From Candidatus Zixiibacteriota bacterium (GTDB taxonomy: Bacteria > SM23-81 > DAOVCL01), in assembly GCA_030670005.1 (NCBI GenBank), contig DAOVCL010000007.1, positions 1 through 22,965 on the forward strand: DNA of 22,965 bases, written 5' to 3'. Position 1 is the first letter of the stretch. Each line of letters opens with the position of its first letter. The translations under genes were made by a program, and so were the position numbers. This document shows, piece by piece, positions 7,517-15,285 of the stretch. The notes beneath the pieces are model-generated. The model was given only the letters and a program-made list of their open reading frames with translations, was not told the origin of the DNA and made no database searches.

Positions 7517-8503
7517 CTATTTAAGCGATTTGAAGTCTATAGTAGATGAGTCACCGACATTCAGCCTGGTGAAATTCCCCCTCACCACCGCGTTATCCCC
7601 CACTAAGGATGATCTCAGAAGGCAGTTGGTCACCTCTGCTCGCGCCCCGATGATGGAGTCTGAGATGATGGACCCCTCTATCTTGGCTCCATCCCCCACC
7701 GAGAGGTAGGGGCCCAGGATGGAGTTCTCCACTTTGGCTGTGGCCGCCAGATAGACCGGTGGGGTGATGATGCACCCCCTTCTCTCCCCTGGCTCAGACA
7801 ACCCCTCCAAGAGGTGACGGTTGGTAGCCAGCAGGCTCTCCGGCCGGCCACAGTCCCACCAATTCTCCACTGGAAATACGGTCAGCCTTCCACCCCTCTC
7901 CACCATAAGCTGGAAGGCATCGGTCAGTTGATATTCCCCCCCGGTGGTTATCCCCTTCTCCATAAGTTCATTCAGGCAGGAGAAGAGGAGATCTGAGTTG
8001 TGGATAAAGTTTACCCCCACTATGGCCAGCCCAGGGGAGGATATCCCCGGTTTCTCCACCAGCCTCCTGATCACCCCACCTTCAAGCTCCACCACCCCAA
8101 AGAAGCTGGAATCCTCCACCCTCTTTACCCCCAGTGAGCCATCCACCCGGGGGTTTATCCCTTCTCTCAAATCACCCTCAAATATGGTATCACCATAGAC
8201 GATGAGAAGGGGCCTCCCCTTTACCATATTGCGGGCCAGCCAAACGGAGTGCCCCAGGCCCTTTAGAACCCTTTGGTGGACAAAGCTTATGGGGATCTTG
8301 TATCTTCCCTTCACCCACTCCTGGATCTTCTCCCCCATAGTCCCCACCACCAGTATCACCTCGTCCAACTCCAACCCCATAATCCCATCCATTATATGGC
8401 CCAGGATGGGCTTGCCGGCCACCTGCAGCAGGGCCTTAGGGAGGCTGTGGGTGTGGGGACGGAGCCTTCTGCCCGCTCCCGCAGCGGGAATCAGACCGAT
8501 CAT
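7517..8503 (-). CDS. Sugar-1-phosphate nucleotidylyltransferase with left-handed beta-helix tail
   Basis: This is a 328-residue enzyme of the glucose-1-phosphate thymidylyltransferase / NDP-sugar pyrophosphorylase superfamily, which joins a sugar 1-phosphate to a nucleotide. The N-terminal Rossmann-like domain has the nucleotide loop IPAAGAGRRLRPHTHSLPKA (5-24), a VYGDTIF metal-site segment and a VEKPG segment. The last 80 or so residues show hexapeptide-like turns (VENSILGPYLSVGDGAKIEG), predicting a left-handed beta helix as in long RmlA-like or GlmU-like proteins. The exact sugar and nucleotide cannot be told from sequence. The ATG overlaps the upstream isomerase stop by 4 bases (ATGA), tying it to hexose-phosphate supply. 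Confidence 0.88.
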   Translation of the reverse strand: MIGLIPAAGAGRRLRPHTHSLPKALLQVAGKPILGHIMDGIMGLELDEVILVVGTMGEKIQEWVKGRYKIPISFVHQRVLKGLGHSVWLARNMVKGRPLLIVYGDTIFEGDLREGINPRVDGSLGVKRVEDSSFFGVVELEGGVIRRLVEKPGISSPGLAIVGVNFIHNSDLLFSCLNELMEKGITTGGEYQLTDAFQLMVERGGRLTVFPVENWWDCGRPESLLATNRHLLEGLSEPGERRGCIITPPVYLAATAKVENSILGPYLSVGDGAKIEGSIISDSIIGARAEVTNCLLRSSLVGDNAVVRGNFTRLNVGDSSTIDFKSLK

Positions 8504-9558
8504 AGCTTAGCCAACTCCCCCTTCAGCCAGTCAATCCTCTCCACTGGGGTGGGATCGACCCCCTCCAAGAGAGCAACCCACCAGCTCACCCAATCCCCCA
8601 GATGGATAAGGGAGAAGACCCTCTCTAAGAGGTTCTTACCTGAGCTTTCCAACCTCAAGACCTCCACCCCCTCCTTCTCCATCATCCCCCCGATAAGCTC
8701 CATGCGGGAGATGATCCTGGGGTGATAATCCCTATCCCGGAGAAATATGGATATGACCTTCTCCTTTACTCCCCCTCCCACCTCCCAGCCCACGGTCTCA
8801 TTGTGGTTCATCTCGGGGAAGAGATTGGTAAAGGAGAAGGTCTTGGCATTCTCCGCCAGTTGTCCCCTCCACCTGATGCCCACCGCCTCAAATGGGCCCG
8901 GGGCCGAGTAGATGAGAGGAAGTTTTGCGGCTATCTTCTCCGCCACCTTTTTGGCGGGGTTCCCCTGGGTTGGGCTCTCAGGGCGATATTTGTCCCTCAA
9001 TCCCCTCAGGTGATCGGCCACCCCATCGATCCCCAGATCCCTAAGGCTAAAGAGCCTTCCCAGAGTCAGGAGGATAGGGAAGAAGGAGTAGGCTAAGGCG
9101 GCCCGGGGAGGGAAGCCGGAGGGGATCTTTATCCAGGGGCAACCATCCCTGATGGCCAGCTCCCCCAACCTCCCCCCAGTGGTAATGACTACGATCTTTG
9201 ACCCCCTCAAGAGGGCCTCTCTGTAGCCACTCAAGGTCTCCTCCGTGTTACCAGAATAGCTGGAGCTAATTACCAGCCATCTCTCACTCAGCCACTTGGG
9301 GAGGGTGTAGTCTCTCACCACCTCTATAGGAAGCTCAAAGGATTGGGAGAGGTAACCCCGCACCAGGTCACCCCCAATAGCCGAGCCGCCCATCCCCAAT
9401 ACGGCCACACCCTGCAACCCCTTCCAGGAGGGAAGCTGGGCAGCCCTGCCAATCTCTATGGCCTCCTCCACCTGATCGGGGAAGCTCAGGAGGTGATTCA
9501 CCATCCCGGATCTATCCACCTCCTCCGGAAGGGAAGGATTATCCAAAACATCGGTCAT
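8500..9558 (-). CDS. Bifunctional phosphoglucose/phosphomannose isomerase (SIS family)
   Basis: This is a 352-residue SIS-domain isomerase of the archaeal/candidate-phylum PGI/PMI type, which interconverts fructose 6-phosphate with glucose 6-phosphate or mannose 6-phosphate. Motifs include LGMGGSAIGGD (54-64), the sugar-phosphate loop SYSGNTEET (100-108), PRAALAYSF (151-159) and, in the C-terminal domain, AENAK and EMNHNE, which carry catalytic Glu/His residues in the family. The ATG at 9556-9558 sits 8 bases after AAGGAG. The gene begins a three-gene string, and the stop overlaps the nucleotidylyltransferase start. Together the two would take F6P toward an activated sugar, with a mutase supplied elsewhere. 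Confidence 0.9.
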   Translation of the reverse strand: MTDVLDNPSLPEEVDRSGMVNHLLSFPDQVEEAIEIGRAAQLPSWKGLQGVAVLGMGGSAIGGDLVRGYLSQSFELPIEVVRDYTLPKWLSERWLVISSSYSGNTEETLSGYREALLRGSKIVVITTGGRLGELAIRDGCPWIKIPSGFPPRAALAYSFFPILLTLGRLFSLRDLGIDGVADHLRGLRDKYRPESPTQGNPAKKVAEKIAAKLPLIYSAPGPFEAVGIRWRGQLAENAKTFSFTNLFPEMNHNETVGWEVGGGVKEKVISIFLRDRDYHPRIISRMELIGGMMEKEGVEVLRLESSGKNLLERVFSLIHLGDWVSWWVALLEGVDPTPVERIDWLKGELAKL

Positions 9559-9610
9559 TAAACATTCTCCTTTCCTAACAGTTCACAGGGGTCAGGGACC
9601 AGGCGAGCTT

Positions 9611-9652
9611 AGAATGTAAAATGAAGAATGTAGAATTAAGAATGAAAGAATT
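9611..9652. repeat. Three tandem 14-base AT-rich units
   Basis: The units AGAATGTAAAATGA, AGAATGTAGAATTA and AGAATGAAAGAATT follow each other without spacers. They do not code for anything and lie inside the ptsI-isomerase gap. Confidence 0.55.
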
Positions 9653-9689
9653 CCCGATCCCTGGAAACTGTTGCAACTTTCCTCTCTTT

Positions 9690-9740
9690 TTACAATGAAT
9701 TGAAGGGATTTGAAAAGCTTTCCCTTTCAATTCTTTGTAA
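9690..9740. repeat. Long imperfect stem-loop in the ptsI-isomerase gap
   Basis: TTACAATGAATTGAAGGGA (9690-9708) pairs almost fully with 9721-9740 across a 12-base loop; only one mismatch and one bulge are needed. There is no clear U-tract on either side, so it is not a classical terminator. It could be an RNA processing or stability structure, or the remains of a miniature inverted-repeat element. Confidence 0.5.
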
Positions 9741-9893
9741 CTATTTCCTTTAGCTCTCGGTTGTCGGCGATCTTTCCCGATTCCTGGGAACTCCTAAGCT
9801 GTGGGAGAGGGCTCCTGACCTCGACTGTCGGCATCGGAGATGCCTTCCAGATAACTTCTCCTGGCCTCTGACCCCTGACAACCGGTACCTTTT

Positions 9894-11630
9894 TCAGATG
9901 TTTAGCTGAGGAAAGTTGTTCTTGAGGAGGCCCTCCAAGTATTCCCTTATCTCCTGGGGGGTGGTGATTGCGAGCACCTCCTTGGCTACCCTCTGGGCCA
10001 GGGAGTAAGCCGTTCCCCTGATCACCAGCTTTATCTGAGGGATGGCCACCGGGGAGACACTTAGCTCATCCAGGCCCATTCCCAGTAGGGCCACTGCCGC
10101 GGCCGGATCTGCCCCCAGCTCCCCACAGAGCCCCACCCATATCCCATGGCGATGGCCTGCCTCCACCACCTGGTTGATCAGCTTGAGGACCGCAGGATGG
10201 AGGGGCTCATAGAGATAGGAGACATTTGGATTTACCCTATCCACAGCCAGGCAGTACTGGGTGAGATCGTTTGTCCCTATGCTGAAGAAGTTCACCTCAG
10301 GGGCCAACAGATCGGCTAAGATAGCTGCAGAGGGAACCTCCACCATTATCCCCACCTGGATCCCCTCATCGAATTCTATCCCCTGGCCCCTCAGCTCCTC
10401 CTTGGTCTCCTCAATTATCCCTTTGGCCTCCCTTACCTCCCCGACGCCAGAGACCATGGGAAACATAATCCCCACCCTACCCAAAGCAGAGGCCCGCAGG
10501 ATGGCCCTCAGTTGGATCTTGAAGAAGCCCCTGTTCTGCAGGCAGAGCCTTATCCCCCTCCACCCTAAGAATGGGTTGACCTCCTTGGGAACCCGAAAAT
10601 GGGAGACAAACTTGTCCCCCCCCAGATCTACCGTCCTGATGATAACGGGGCAGTCCCCACAGGAGCGGACCACCTGGGAGTAGACCTCAAACTGTTCATC
10701 CTCTCCCGGGAGGGTTGCCCTCATAAAGAGGTATTCGGTGCGAAAAAGCCCCGTCCCATAACCACCCTTCCTCCTGATCTCCTCGGCCTCCTCCGGGGCC
10801 TCTATATTGGCCGAAAGCTCCACCCTCCTCCCATCCGGGGTCACCGCGGGAAGGTCTCTCAACCGGGAGAGGGTCTTCTCAAACCTCTTCAATCTGGCTT
10901 TGACCTGACGGTACTCCTTGAGGGTTGTAGGGGAAGGCCTGAGGATAACCCTTCCGGTTTGACCATCAACTACAAGCATATCCCCAGGATTAACCTCCCC
11001 AGATATGCGGGAGGCCCCCACTACCGCTGGTATCTCCAGGGATCGGGCCATAATAGCGGTGTGGGAGGTTCTCCCCCCTAATTCTGTGACAAAACCGATC
11101 ACCCTTTCCTTCCTCATCTGGACCGTATCCGAGGGGGAGAGATCATGGGCGACGACTATTACCTCCTCCTGCAGATGGGCCAGGACCTCCCTCTCTGTTC
11201 CCAAAAGATGGGCCATCACCCTGGTGCCCACATCCCTGATATCTGCTACCCTCCCGCGAAAGTGCTCATCTTCTAACCCCCCAAAATGGGAGATGACCTC
11301 CTCTATCCTCTCCCCAAATATGTGGGCAACAGATAGCCTCTTCTCCCTCACCTCTTCCTCTATCTCTCGGAGGAAGACGGGATCCTCTAACATCATCAGG
11401 TGGGCGCCAAAGATTCCCTCCACCTCACCCGGGGAATCATCTCTCAGCCTGGCAAGCTCCCTCTTGGCCTGGGAGAGAGCTCGGCGGAACCCCTTAATCT
11501 CATCTTCCACCTTGTGAGGGAGGATCCTCACCGGTGGCGCCTTAAGCTCATCTACCCCCAAGAGGAAGGCCCTACCTATGGCCACGCCGGGGGAGACCCC
11601 TATCCCCCCTATTCTCCTCTCATTCCTCAT
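9894..11630 (-). CDS. ptsI: PTS enzyme I (phosphoenolpyruvate-protein phosphotransferase)
   Basis: Enzyme I takes phosphate from phosphoenolpyruvate onto a histidine and passes it to HPr. The 578 residues match the family. The phosphohistidine is His190 in GGRTSHTAIMARS, the PEP-domain arginine motif is GLFRTEYLFM (294-303), and the catalytic Cys502 lies in GLCGELGADP, the same number as in E. coli. The start ATG (11628-11630) lies inside the ptsH end, an 11-base overlap. No sugar-specific EII component is in the window, so either it is elsewhere or the relay is mainly regulatory. Confidence 0.96.
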   Translation of the reverse strand: MRNERRIGGIGVSPGVAIGRAFLLGVDELKAPPVRILPHKVEDEIKGFRRALSQAKRELARLRDDSPGEVEGIFGAHLMMLEDPVFLREIEEEVREKRLSVAHIFGERIEEVISHFGGLEDEHFRGRVADIRDVGTRVMAHLLGTEREVLAHLQEEVIVVAHDLSPSDTVQMRKERVIGFVTELGGRTSHTAIMARSLEIPAVVGASRISGEVNPGDMLVVDGQTGRVILRPSPTTLKEYRQVKARLKRFEKTLSRLRDLPAVTPDGRRVELSANIEAPEEAEEIRRKGGYGTGLFRTEYLFMRATLPGEDEQFEVYSQVVRSCGDCPVIIRTVDLGGDKFVSHFRVPKEVNPFLGWRGIRLCLQNRGFFKIQLRAILRASALGRVGIMFPMVSGVGEVREAKGIIEETKEELRGQGIEFDEGIQVGIMVEVPSAAILADLLAPEVNFFSIGTNDLTQYCLAVDRVNPNVSYLYEPLHPAVLKLINQVVEAGHRHGIWVGLCGELGADPAAAVALLGMGLDELSVSPVAIPQIKLVIRGTAYSLAQRVAKEVLAITTPQEIREYLEGLLKNNFPQLNI

Positions 11631-11886
11631 TGAACTTAGCCTCTACCAGACCGCCGAGAGCGGCAATGGCCTCCTTTTCATCCCTCCCCTCTGCAGTGAT
11701 CTTCAGTTTGCTTCCCATCCCCGCGGCCAACATCATCACCCCCATAATGCTCTTGGCATCCACCTCCACTCCATCCTTATTTAGCTTTATCTCGCTTTCG
11801 AACTTAGAGGCAAGCTGCACGATGAGCGCGGCAGGTCGCACATGGATCCCCAATTTGTTTAAGATGGTTATAGTTGCCTCCTCCAC
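11620..11886 (-). CDS. ptsH: Phosphocarrier protein HPr
   Basis: HPr is an 88-residue carrier that accepts phosphate from enzyme I. The active His15 is in GIHVRPAA, and the regulatory Ser46 is in DAKSIMGVMMLAA, so both phosphorylation sites are present. Ser46 suggests an HPr kinase/phosphorylase elsewhere in the genome. The start is GTG at 11884-11886, sharing its first G with the dprA stop (TAGTG), behind a GAGG site. It is coupled to ptsI downstream. Confidence is high because length and both sites match the family exactly. Confidence 0.95.
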   Translation of the reverse strand: MEEATITILNKLGIHVRPAALIVQLASKFESEIKLNKDGVEVDAKSIMGVMMLAAGMGSKLKITAEGRDEKEAIAALGGLVEAKFNEE

Positions 11887-12968
11887 TAAGCCCTCACGAA
11901 TAGCTTTCCGGAAAGCTGTCTCACCAGGCCCTTAAGCTCCAAGGAGAGGAGAAGGGAGAGCACCTGGGGAGATGAATACCCAGTTTGCCGAATGATCCTG
12001 TCCACATGGATGGGGTCTGAGGAGAGGAGCTCAAAAAGGGTTGCCTCATCACCCTCAAGCTTAGGGGGAGGTGAATCATCTGAAGGGTTACTGGCCATTC
12101 CCAACTCCTCCAGGATATCATCGACCCCATCAACGAGCTTGGCCCCCTCCTTGATCAATTGGTTTGTTCCCTTGCTGGTGCGAGCATTTATGTTCCCAGG
12201 GATGGCAAAGACCTCTCGCCCCTGATCCAGGGCACATTGAGCGGTGATCAGGGCCCCGCTTCTCTGGCCGGCCTCTACCACGATCACCCCTAAGCTCAAA
12301 CCGCTTATCAACCTATTTCTCTGCGGGAAGTTTCCCGCCTCCGGAGGAGAGCCTAAGGGAAACTCAGAGATAACGGCCCCACTGGTTGTTATCTGATTCA
12401 TCAGCCCCTCATTCTCCGGGGGGTAGATGACATCAACCCCACACCCCAAAACAGCGATGGTCCTTCCCCCGGCCTGCAGTGCTCCCCGGTGGGCGGAGGA
12501 GTCTATCCCCCTGGCCAGCCCGCTAACTATGGTGATCCCCCGCTTGGCCAACTGGAGGGCCAACCTCTCGGTGACCAACCTTCCGTAGACTGTAGCCAAT
12601 CTTGAACCCACAATGGCCAGGGCCAGATTATCCCCCTTGGTCAGCTCCCCCCTGAGGTAGAGCAGGGGTGGCGGGTCATATATCTGGCGCAGGCGCTTAG
12701 GATAGAGCTTAGAGGAGATGGTCAAAAGGTCTACCCCCTTTGTCTCCATGCGGGAGATCTCCTCCCGCGCCCACCTCCTATCACCCCCTTGGAGGATGGA
12801 GGTGATCACCCTCCTGTCCATGCCAGGAACAGAGGAGAGTTCATCAGAGCTGGCCGAGAAGACCTTCTGAGGTGTGCCGAACTTGGAGATAAGACCCCCA
12901 AACCTCTTGGGCCCAATCCCCGGGACTGAGGCCAAACGAAGCCACTCCTCAATCTCTTCTCTCTTCAT
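11886..12968 (-). CDS. dprA: DNA-processing protein DprA/Smf
   Basis: DprA binds incoming single-stranded DNA during transformation and loads RecA. The protein has 360 residues when started at the ATG 12966-12968 (MKREEIEEWL). An N-terminal helix-hairpin-helix-like region includes SVPGIGPKRF (14-23). The Rossmann core has VGSR (120-123), SGLARGID (149-156), LGCGVDVIYPPEN and NFPQRNR (213-219). The C-terminal winged helix is at about 303-358. A longer frame begins at 13082, but its first 38 residues overlap the HEAT gene and look unlike DprA. With the chosen start it overlaps the HEAT gene by 20 bases, and the ribosome site is weak (AAGG), so coupling is likely. Confidence 0.94.
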   Translation of the reverse strand: MKREEIEEWLRLASVPGIGPKRFGGLISKFGTPQKVFSASSDELSSVPGMDRRVITSILQGGDRRWAREEISRMETKGVDLLTISSKLYPKRLRQIYDPPPLLYLRGELTKGDNLALAIVGSRLATVYGRLVTERLALQLAKRGITIVSGLARGIDSSAHRGALQAGGRTIAVLGCGVDVIYPPENEGLMNQITTSGAVISEFPLGSPPEAGNFPQRNRLISGLSLGVIVVEAGQRSGALITAQCALDQGREVFAIPGNINARTSKGTNQLIKEGAKLVDGVDDILEELGMASNPSDDSPPPKLEGDEATLFELLSSDPIHVDRIIRQTGYSSPQVLSLLLSLELKGLVRQLSGKLFVRA

Positions 12969-13554
12969 CCTTGAGGGAAGCCCCTTTGACCTCTTTACGG
13001 AAGGACTTAAGCAGTTTATTTTCTCCTGGCCCCTTATCCTGGGAGATGGTTCCCCGCACCCTCTCCCCCAACTGGGGATCAAGCCTGGAGGCCAGGTCGA
13101 CTATGCGGGTAATTCCCTCGGGCTCCATCCCCTGGAGCAGCTTGGCCAGGTTATCGGAGGAGAAGAGCTTGGTGAGGGCTGAGGCCGCCGCCTGCCTCAC
13201 CCCCACATTCTCATCCTCCAACCCCTGCGCCAGGGGCTCTAAGGCCCGTAGGTCCCCTATCTTCCCCAAGGCTAAGGCAGCACACTCCCTTACATACCAG
13301 AGGCCCTTCTCCAGGATCTCAATGAGAGTGGGCACCGCTCCCTTCCCCACCTGAGAGAGGGCCTCCACTGCCTTCAGCCTGGTAACATAATCCTCCTTCT
13401 CCAAGACGGAGGTGAGCTTAGATATGGCCCTCCTCCCCCCCATCATCCCCAGGGCCTCTATGCCCCTCTCCTTATCCTTTCTATTCCCTTGCAAGAGCTC
13501 AAGCACCTGGGAGTAAGTTAACTTCTCCTCGACCTCATCAATGGCGAACTTCAA
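12949..13554 (-). CDS. HEAT-repeat (PBS-lyase-like) protein
   Basis: This is a 201-residue soluble protein with about four helical HEAT repeats between residues 28 and 130. Examples are GIEALGMMGGRRAISKLTSV, KAVEALSQVGKGAVPTLIEI and CAALALGKIGDLRALEPLAQ, followed by a charged tail. Such repeats usually make protein-protein contacts, and no enzyme motif is visible. The likely start is TTG at 13552-13554 behind AGGAGAGGAAA, overlapping obgE by 17 bases; the 3' end overlaps dprA. The function is unknown. Its fixed position between obgE and dprA suggests co-expression but does not show a shared pathway. Confidence 0.8.
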   Translation of the reverse strand: MKFAIDEVEEKLTYSQVLELLQGNRKDKERGIEALGMMGGRRAISKLTSVLEKEDYVTRLKAVEALSQVGKGAVPTLIEILEKGLWYVRECAALALGKIGDLRALEPLAQGLEDENVGVRQAAASALTKLFSSDNLAKLLQGMEPEGITRIVDLASRLDPQLGERVRGTISQDKGPGENKLLKSFRKEVKGASLKDEERRD

Positions 13555-14524
13555 TTTCCTCTCCTCTCTTAAGCATCCTTCTTAACCTCTTCAGTAAATT
13601 GGCTACACCCTCACCGGTCAAAGCCGATATGCAGCAAAAGGACGGAGGAAACCGGCTCCGATCCCCCACCAGATCCAGCTTGTTTACCGCTACCAAGGAT
13701 GGCTTGTGGGAGAGCTCCTCGTTGAAGAGTCTCAGCTCCTGGCGCAGGGAGTCCAGATCTGCAGAGAGATCCTCTGATTGGGCCTCCAGGAGGAAGACCA
13801 GAACCTTTGTCCTCTCTATATGCCTGAGAAACCTGTCTCCTAAGCCTTTGCCCCTATGGGCACCCTCCACCAACCCAGGTATATCGGCCATAACAAAGCT
13901 CTGGTATTGCTCCAGCCTCACCAGTCCCAGATGGGGACGGAGGGTGGTGAAGGGATAGTCCCCCACCTTTGGCCTGGCCGCTGAAAGCCTACGGAGAAGG
14001 GTGGACTTCCCTACATTAGGCCTGCCCACCAGGCCCACATCGGCAATCAGCTTAAGCTCCAGGATTATCTCCTTTACCTCCCCCTCCCTTCCCTTCTCCG
14101 CCTGACGCGGGGCCCTCTGGGAGGGGGTAGCAAACCTCACATTTCCCCGGCCTCCCCTTCCCCCCTTCGCCACAACAACCTGACCCGACCCCGGGATGAG
14201 ATCGGCGATAACCTCACCGTTTTTTGCATCCCTTACCACTGTCCCCAGAGGGACCTGCAAAAGAACATCTCGACCACCCCTCCCCGTCATCCTCTTCCCC
14301 CTCCCATTTCCCCCCTTCCCAGCCCGCACTACCCGCAGGTGCTTGAAGTCCAAAAGGGTGCCCATCCTCTCGTTGGCCTGCAGGAGGACATCCCCCCCCT
14401 TTCCCCCATCACCCCCATCCGGCCCTCCCTTGGGGATAAACTTCTCTCTGCGGAAGCTCACCTCGCCATTACCACCCTTACCACCCTCGACTAAAAGTCT
14501 GGCCCAATCGACAAAGTTAGTCAT
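13538..14524 (-). CDS. obgE: GTPase ObgE/CgtA
   Basis: Obg is a ribosome-associated GTPase needed for large-subunit assembly and linked to the stringent response. The 328 residues comprise the glycine-rich Obg fold (1-158, with GGKGGNGEVSFRREK and GGPDGGDGGKGGDV) and a G domain with GRPNVGKST (167-175), FTTL (192-195), DIPG (214-217), NKLD (281-284) and SAL (300-302). The optional C-terminal OCT domain is absent, as in many phyla. The ATG at 14522-14524 overlaps the cdaA stop by 4 bases. Confidence 0.96.
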   Translation of the reverse strand: MTNFVDWARLLVEGGKGGNGEVSFRREKFIPKGGPDGGDGGKGGDVLLQANERMGTLLDFKHLRVVRAGKGGNGRGKRMTGRGGRDVLLQVPLGTVVRDAKNGEVIADLIPGSGQVVVAKGGRGGRGNVRFATPSQRAPRQAEKGREGEVKEIILELKLIADVGLVGRPNVGKSTLLRRLSAARPKVGDYPFTTLRPHLGLVRLEQYQSFVMADIPGLVEGAHRGKGLGDRFLRHIERTKVLVFLLEAQSEDLSADLDSLRQELRLFNEELSHKPSLVAVNKLDLVGDRSRFPPSFCCISALTGEGVANLLKRLRRMLKRGEEIEVRH

Positions 14525-15285
14525 CTCCTGGCAAAGAGGGAGACAAGATCTGCCTTCAAGGTCGGTCCATCCAGGTCCCTCTTCAACCTCCCCCCCACCA
14601 CCAGGGATATGGCTCCCGTCTCCTCGGAGACGACCACCACCACCGCATCTGACTGCTCGGTGATACCCACCGCCGCCCGATGCCTCATACCAAAGAGACG
14701 ATCATACTTTATGCTTTGGCTCAAGGGGAGGACACAACCGGCAGCCAAGATCTCCCCTCCCCGAATGAGGACGGCCCCATCATGTAAGGGCCCCGGAGGG
14801 GTGAAGATGGTAACCAGAAGATCTGCGGAGACCTTGGCCCCCACCGTTCTGCCCGTCTCCAGGAGATCCTTCAGGCCCACATCCCTCTCCATAACCATCA
14901 ACCCTCCTAATCCCTTCTCCGAGAGCCTCACTGATGCCTTCACCACCTCATCCAGGCTCTCCGTGCCCCCGGTGACAAATAGGCGACGGAAGAATGGGTT
15001 CTGTCCCAATCTGGCTAAAGCCGACCTCAGTTCTGGTTGAAAGAGGATGACAAAGGCTATTACCCCTACCGTCAATACCCTGCTGATCATCCACCTGAGG
15101 GCATCAAATTGGAGCCAGGCGGCGGCAAACCAGGCGGCCAGGAAGAATATCGCCCCCAAAAGCATCTGAGCGGCCCTGGTGCCCTTCATCAGCAGGAGAA
15201 GGTAGTAGAAAATAAAGGCAACAACGGCTATATCCACCAGATCGGTAAACCCCACCCGGAGAAAGCCAACCCTAAAAAGCTCCAT
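14521..15285 (-). CDS. cdaA: Diadenylate cyclase CdaA (c-di-AMP synthase)
   Basis: This membrane-bound enzyme makes c-di-AMP from two ATP. From the chosen ATG (15283-15285) it is 254 residues: three predicted N-terminal membrane helices (about 15-34, 38-57, 64-82), then the DAC domain with LHDGAVLI (DGA at 169-171) and GMRHRAA (RHR at 201-203), the catalytic signatures. A start six codons earlier has no ribosome site, whereas GGAGG precedes this one. It overlaps folP by 14 bases, and the folP-cdaA pairing is familiar from Bacteroidetes. No CdaR/YbbR regulator gene follows; obgE does. Confidence 0.94.
   Translation of the reverse strand: MELFRVGFLRVGFTDLVDIAVVAFIFYYLLLLMKGTRAAQMLLGAIFFLAAWFAAAWLQFDALRWMISRVLTVGVIAFVILFQPELRSALARLGQNPFFRRLFVTGGTESLDEVVKASVRLSEKGLGGLMVMERDVGLKDLLETGRTVGAKVSADLLVTIFTPPGPLHDGAVLIRGGEILAAGCVLPLSQSIKYDRLFGMRHRAAVGITEQSDAVVVVVSEETGAISLVVGGRLKRDLDGPTLKADLVSLFARR

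Larger units (their letters stand above)
9586..9877. repeat. GTCAG-type degenerate repeat element, copy 2 (ptsI-isomerase gap)
   Basis: The 335-base gap 9559-9893 holds no gene. Its flanks carry the same words as the 6.2-kb gap: CAGGGGTCAG at 9586-9595 and its perfect reverse complement CTGACCCCTG at 9868-9877. Other variants (CCCGATCCCTGG, CCCGATTCCTGG) lie inside. The interior also contains three 14-base tandem units (9611-9652), a long stem-loop (9690-9740) and a small perfect hairpin (GGCATC 9830-9835 / GATGCC 9839-9844). Confidence 0.6.

Noticed and set aside
12969..13082. 38-residue N-terminal extension of DprA
   Set aside because: It lies within the HEAT gene, does not resemble DprA, and the downstream ATG gives a normal DprA N-terminus.
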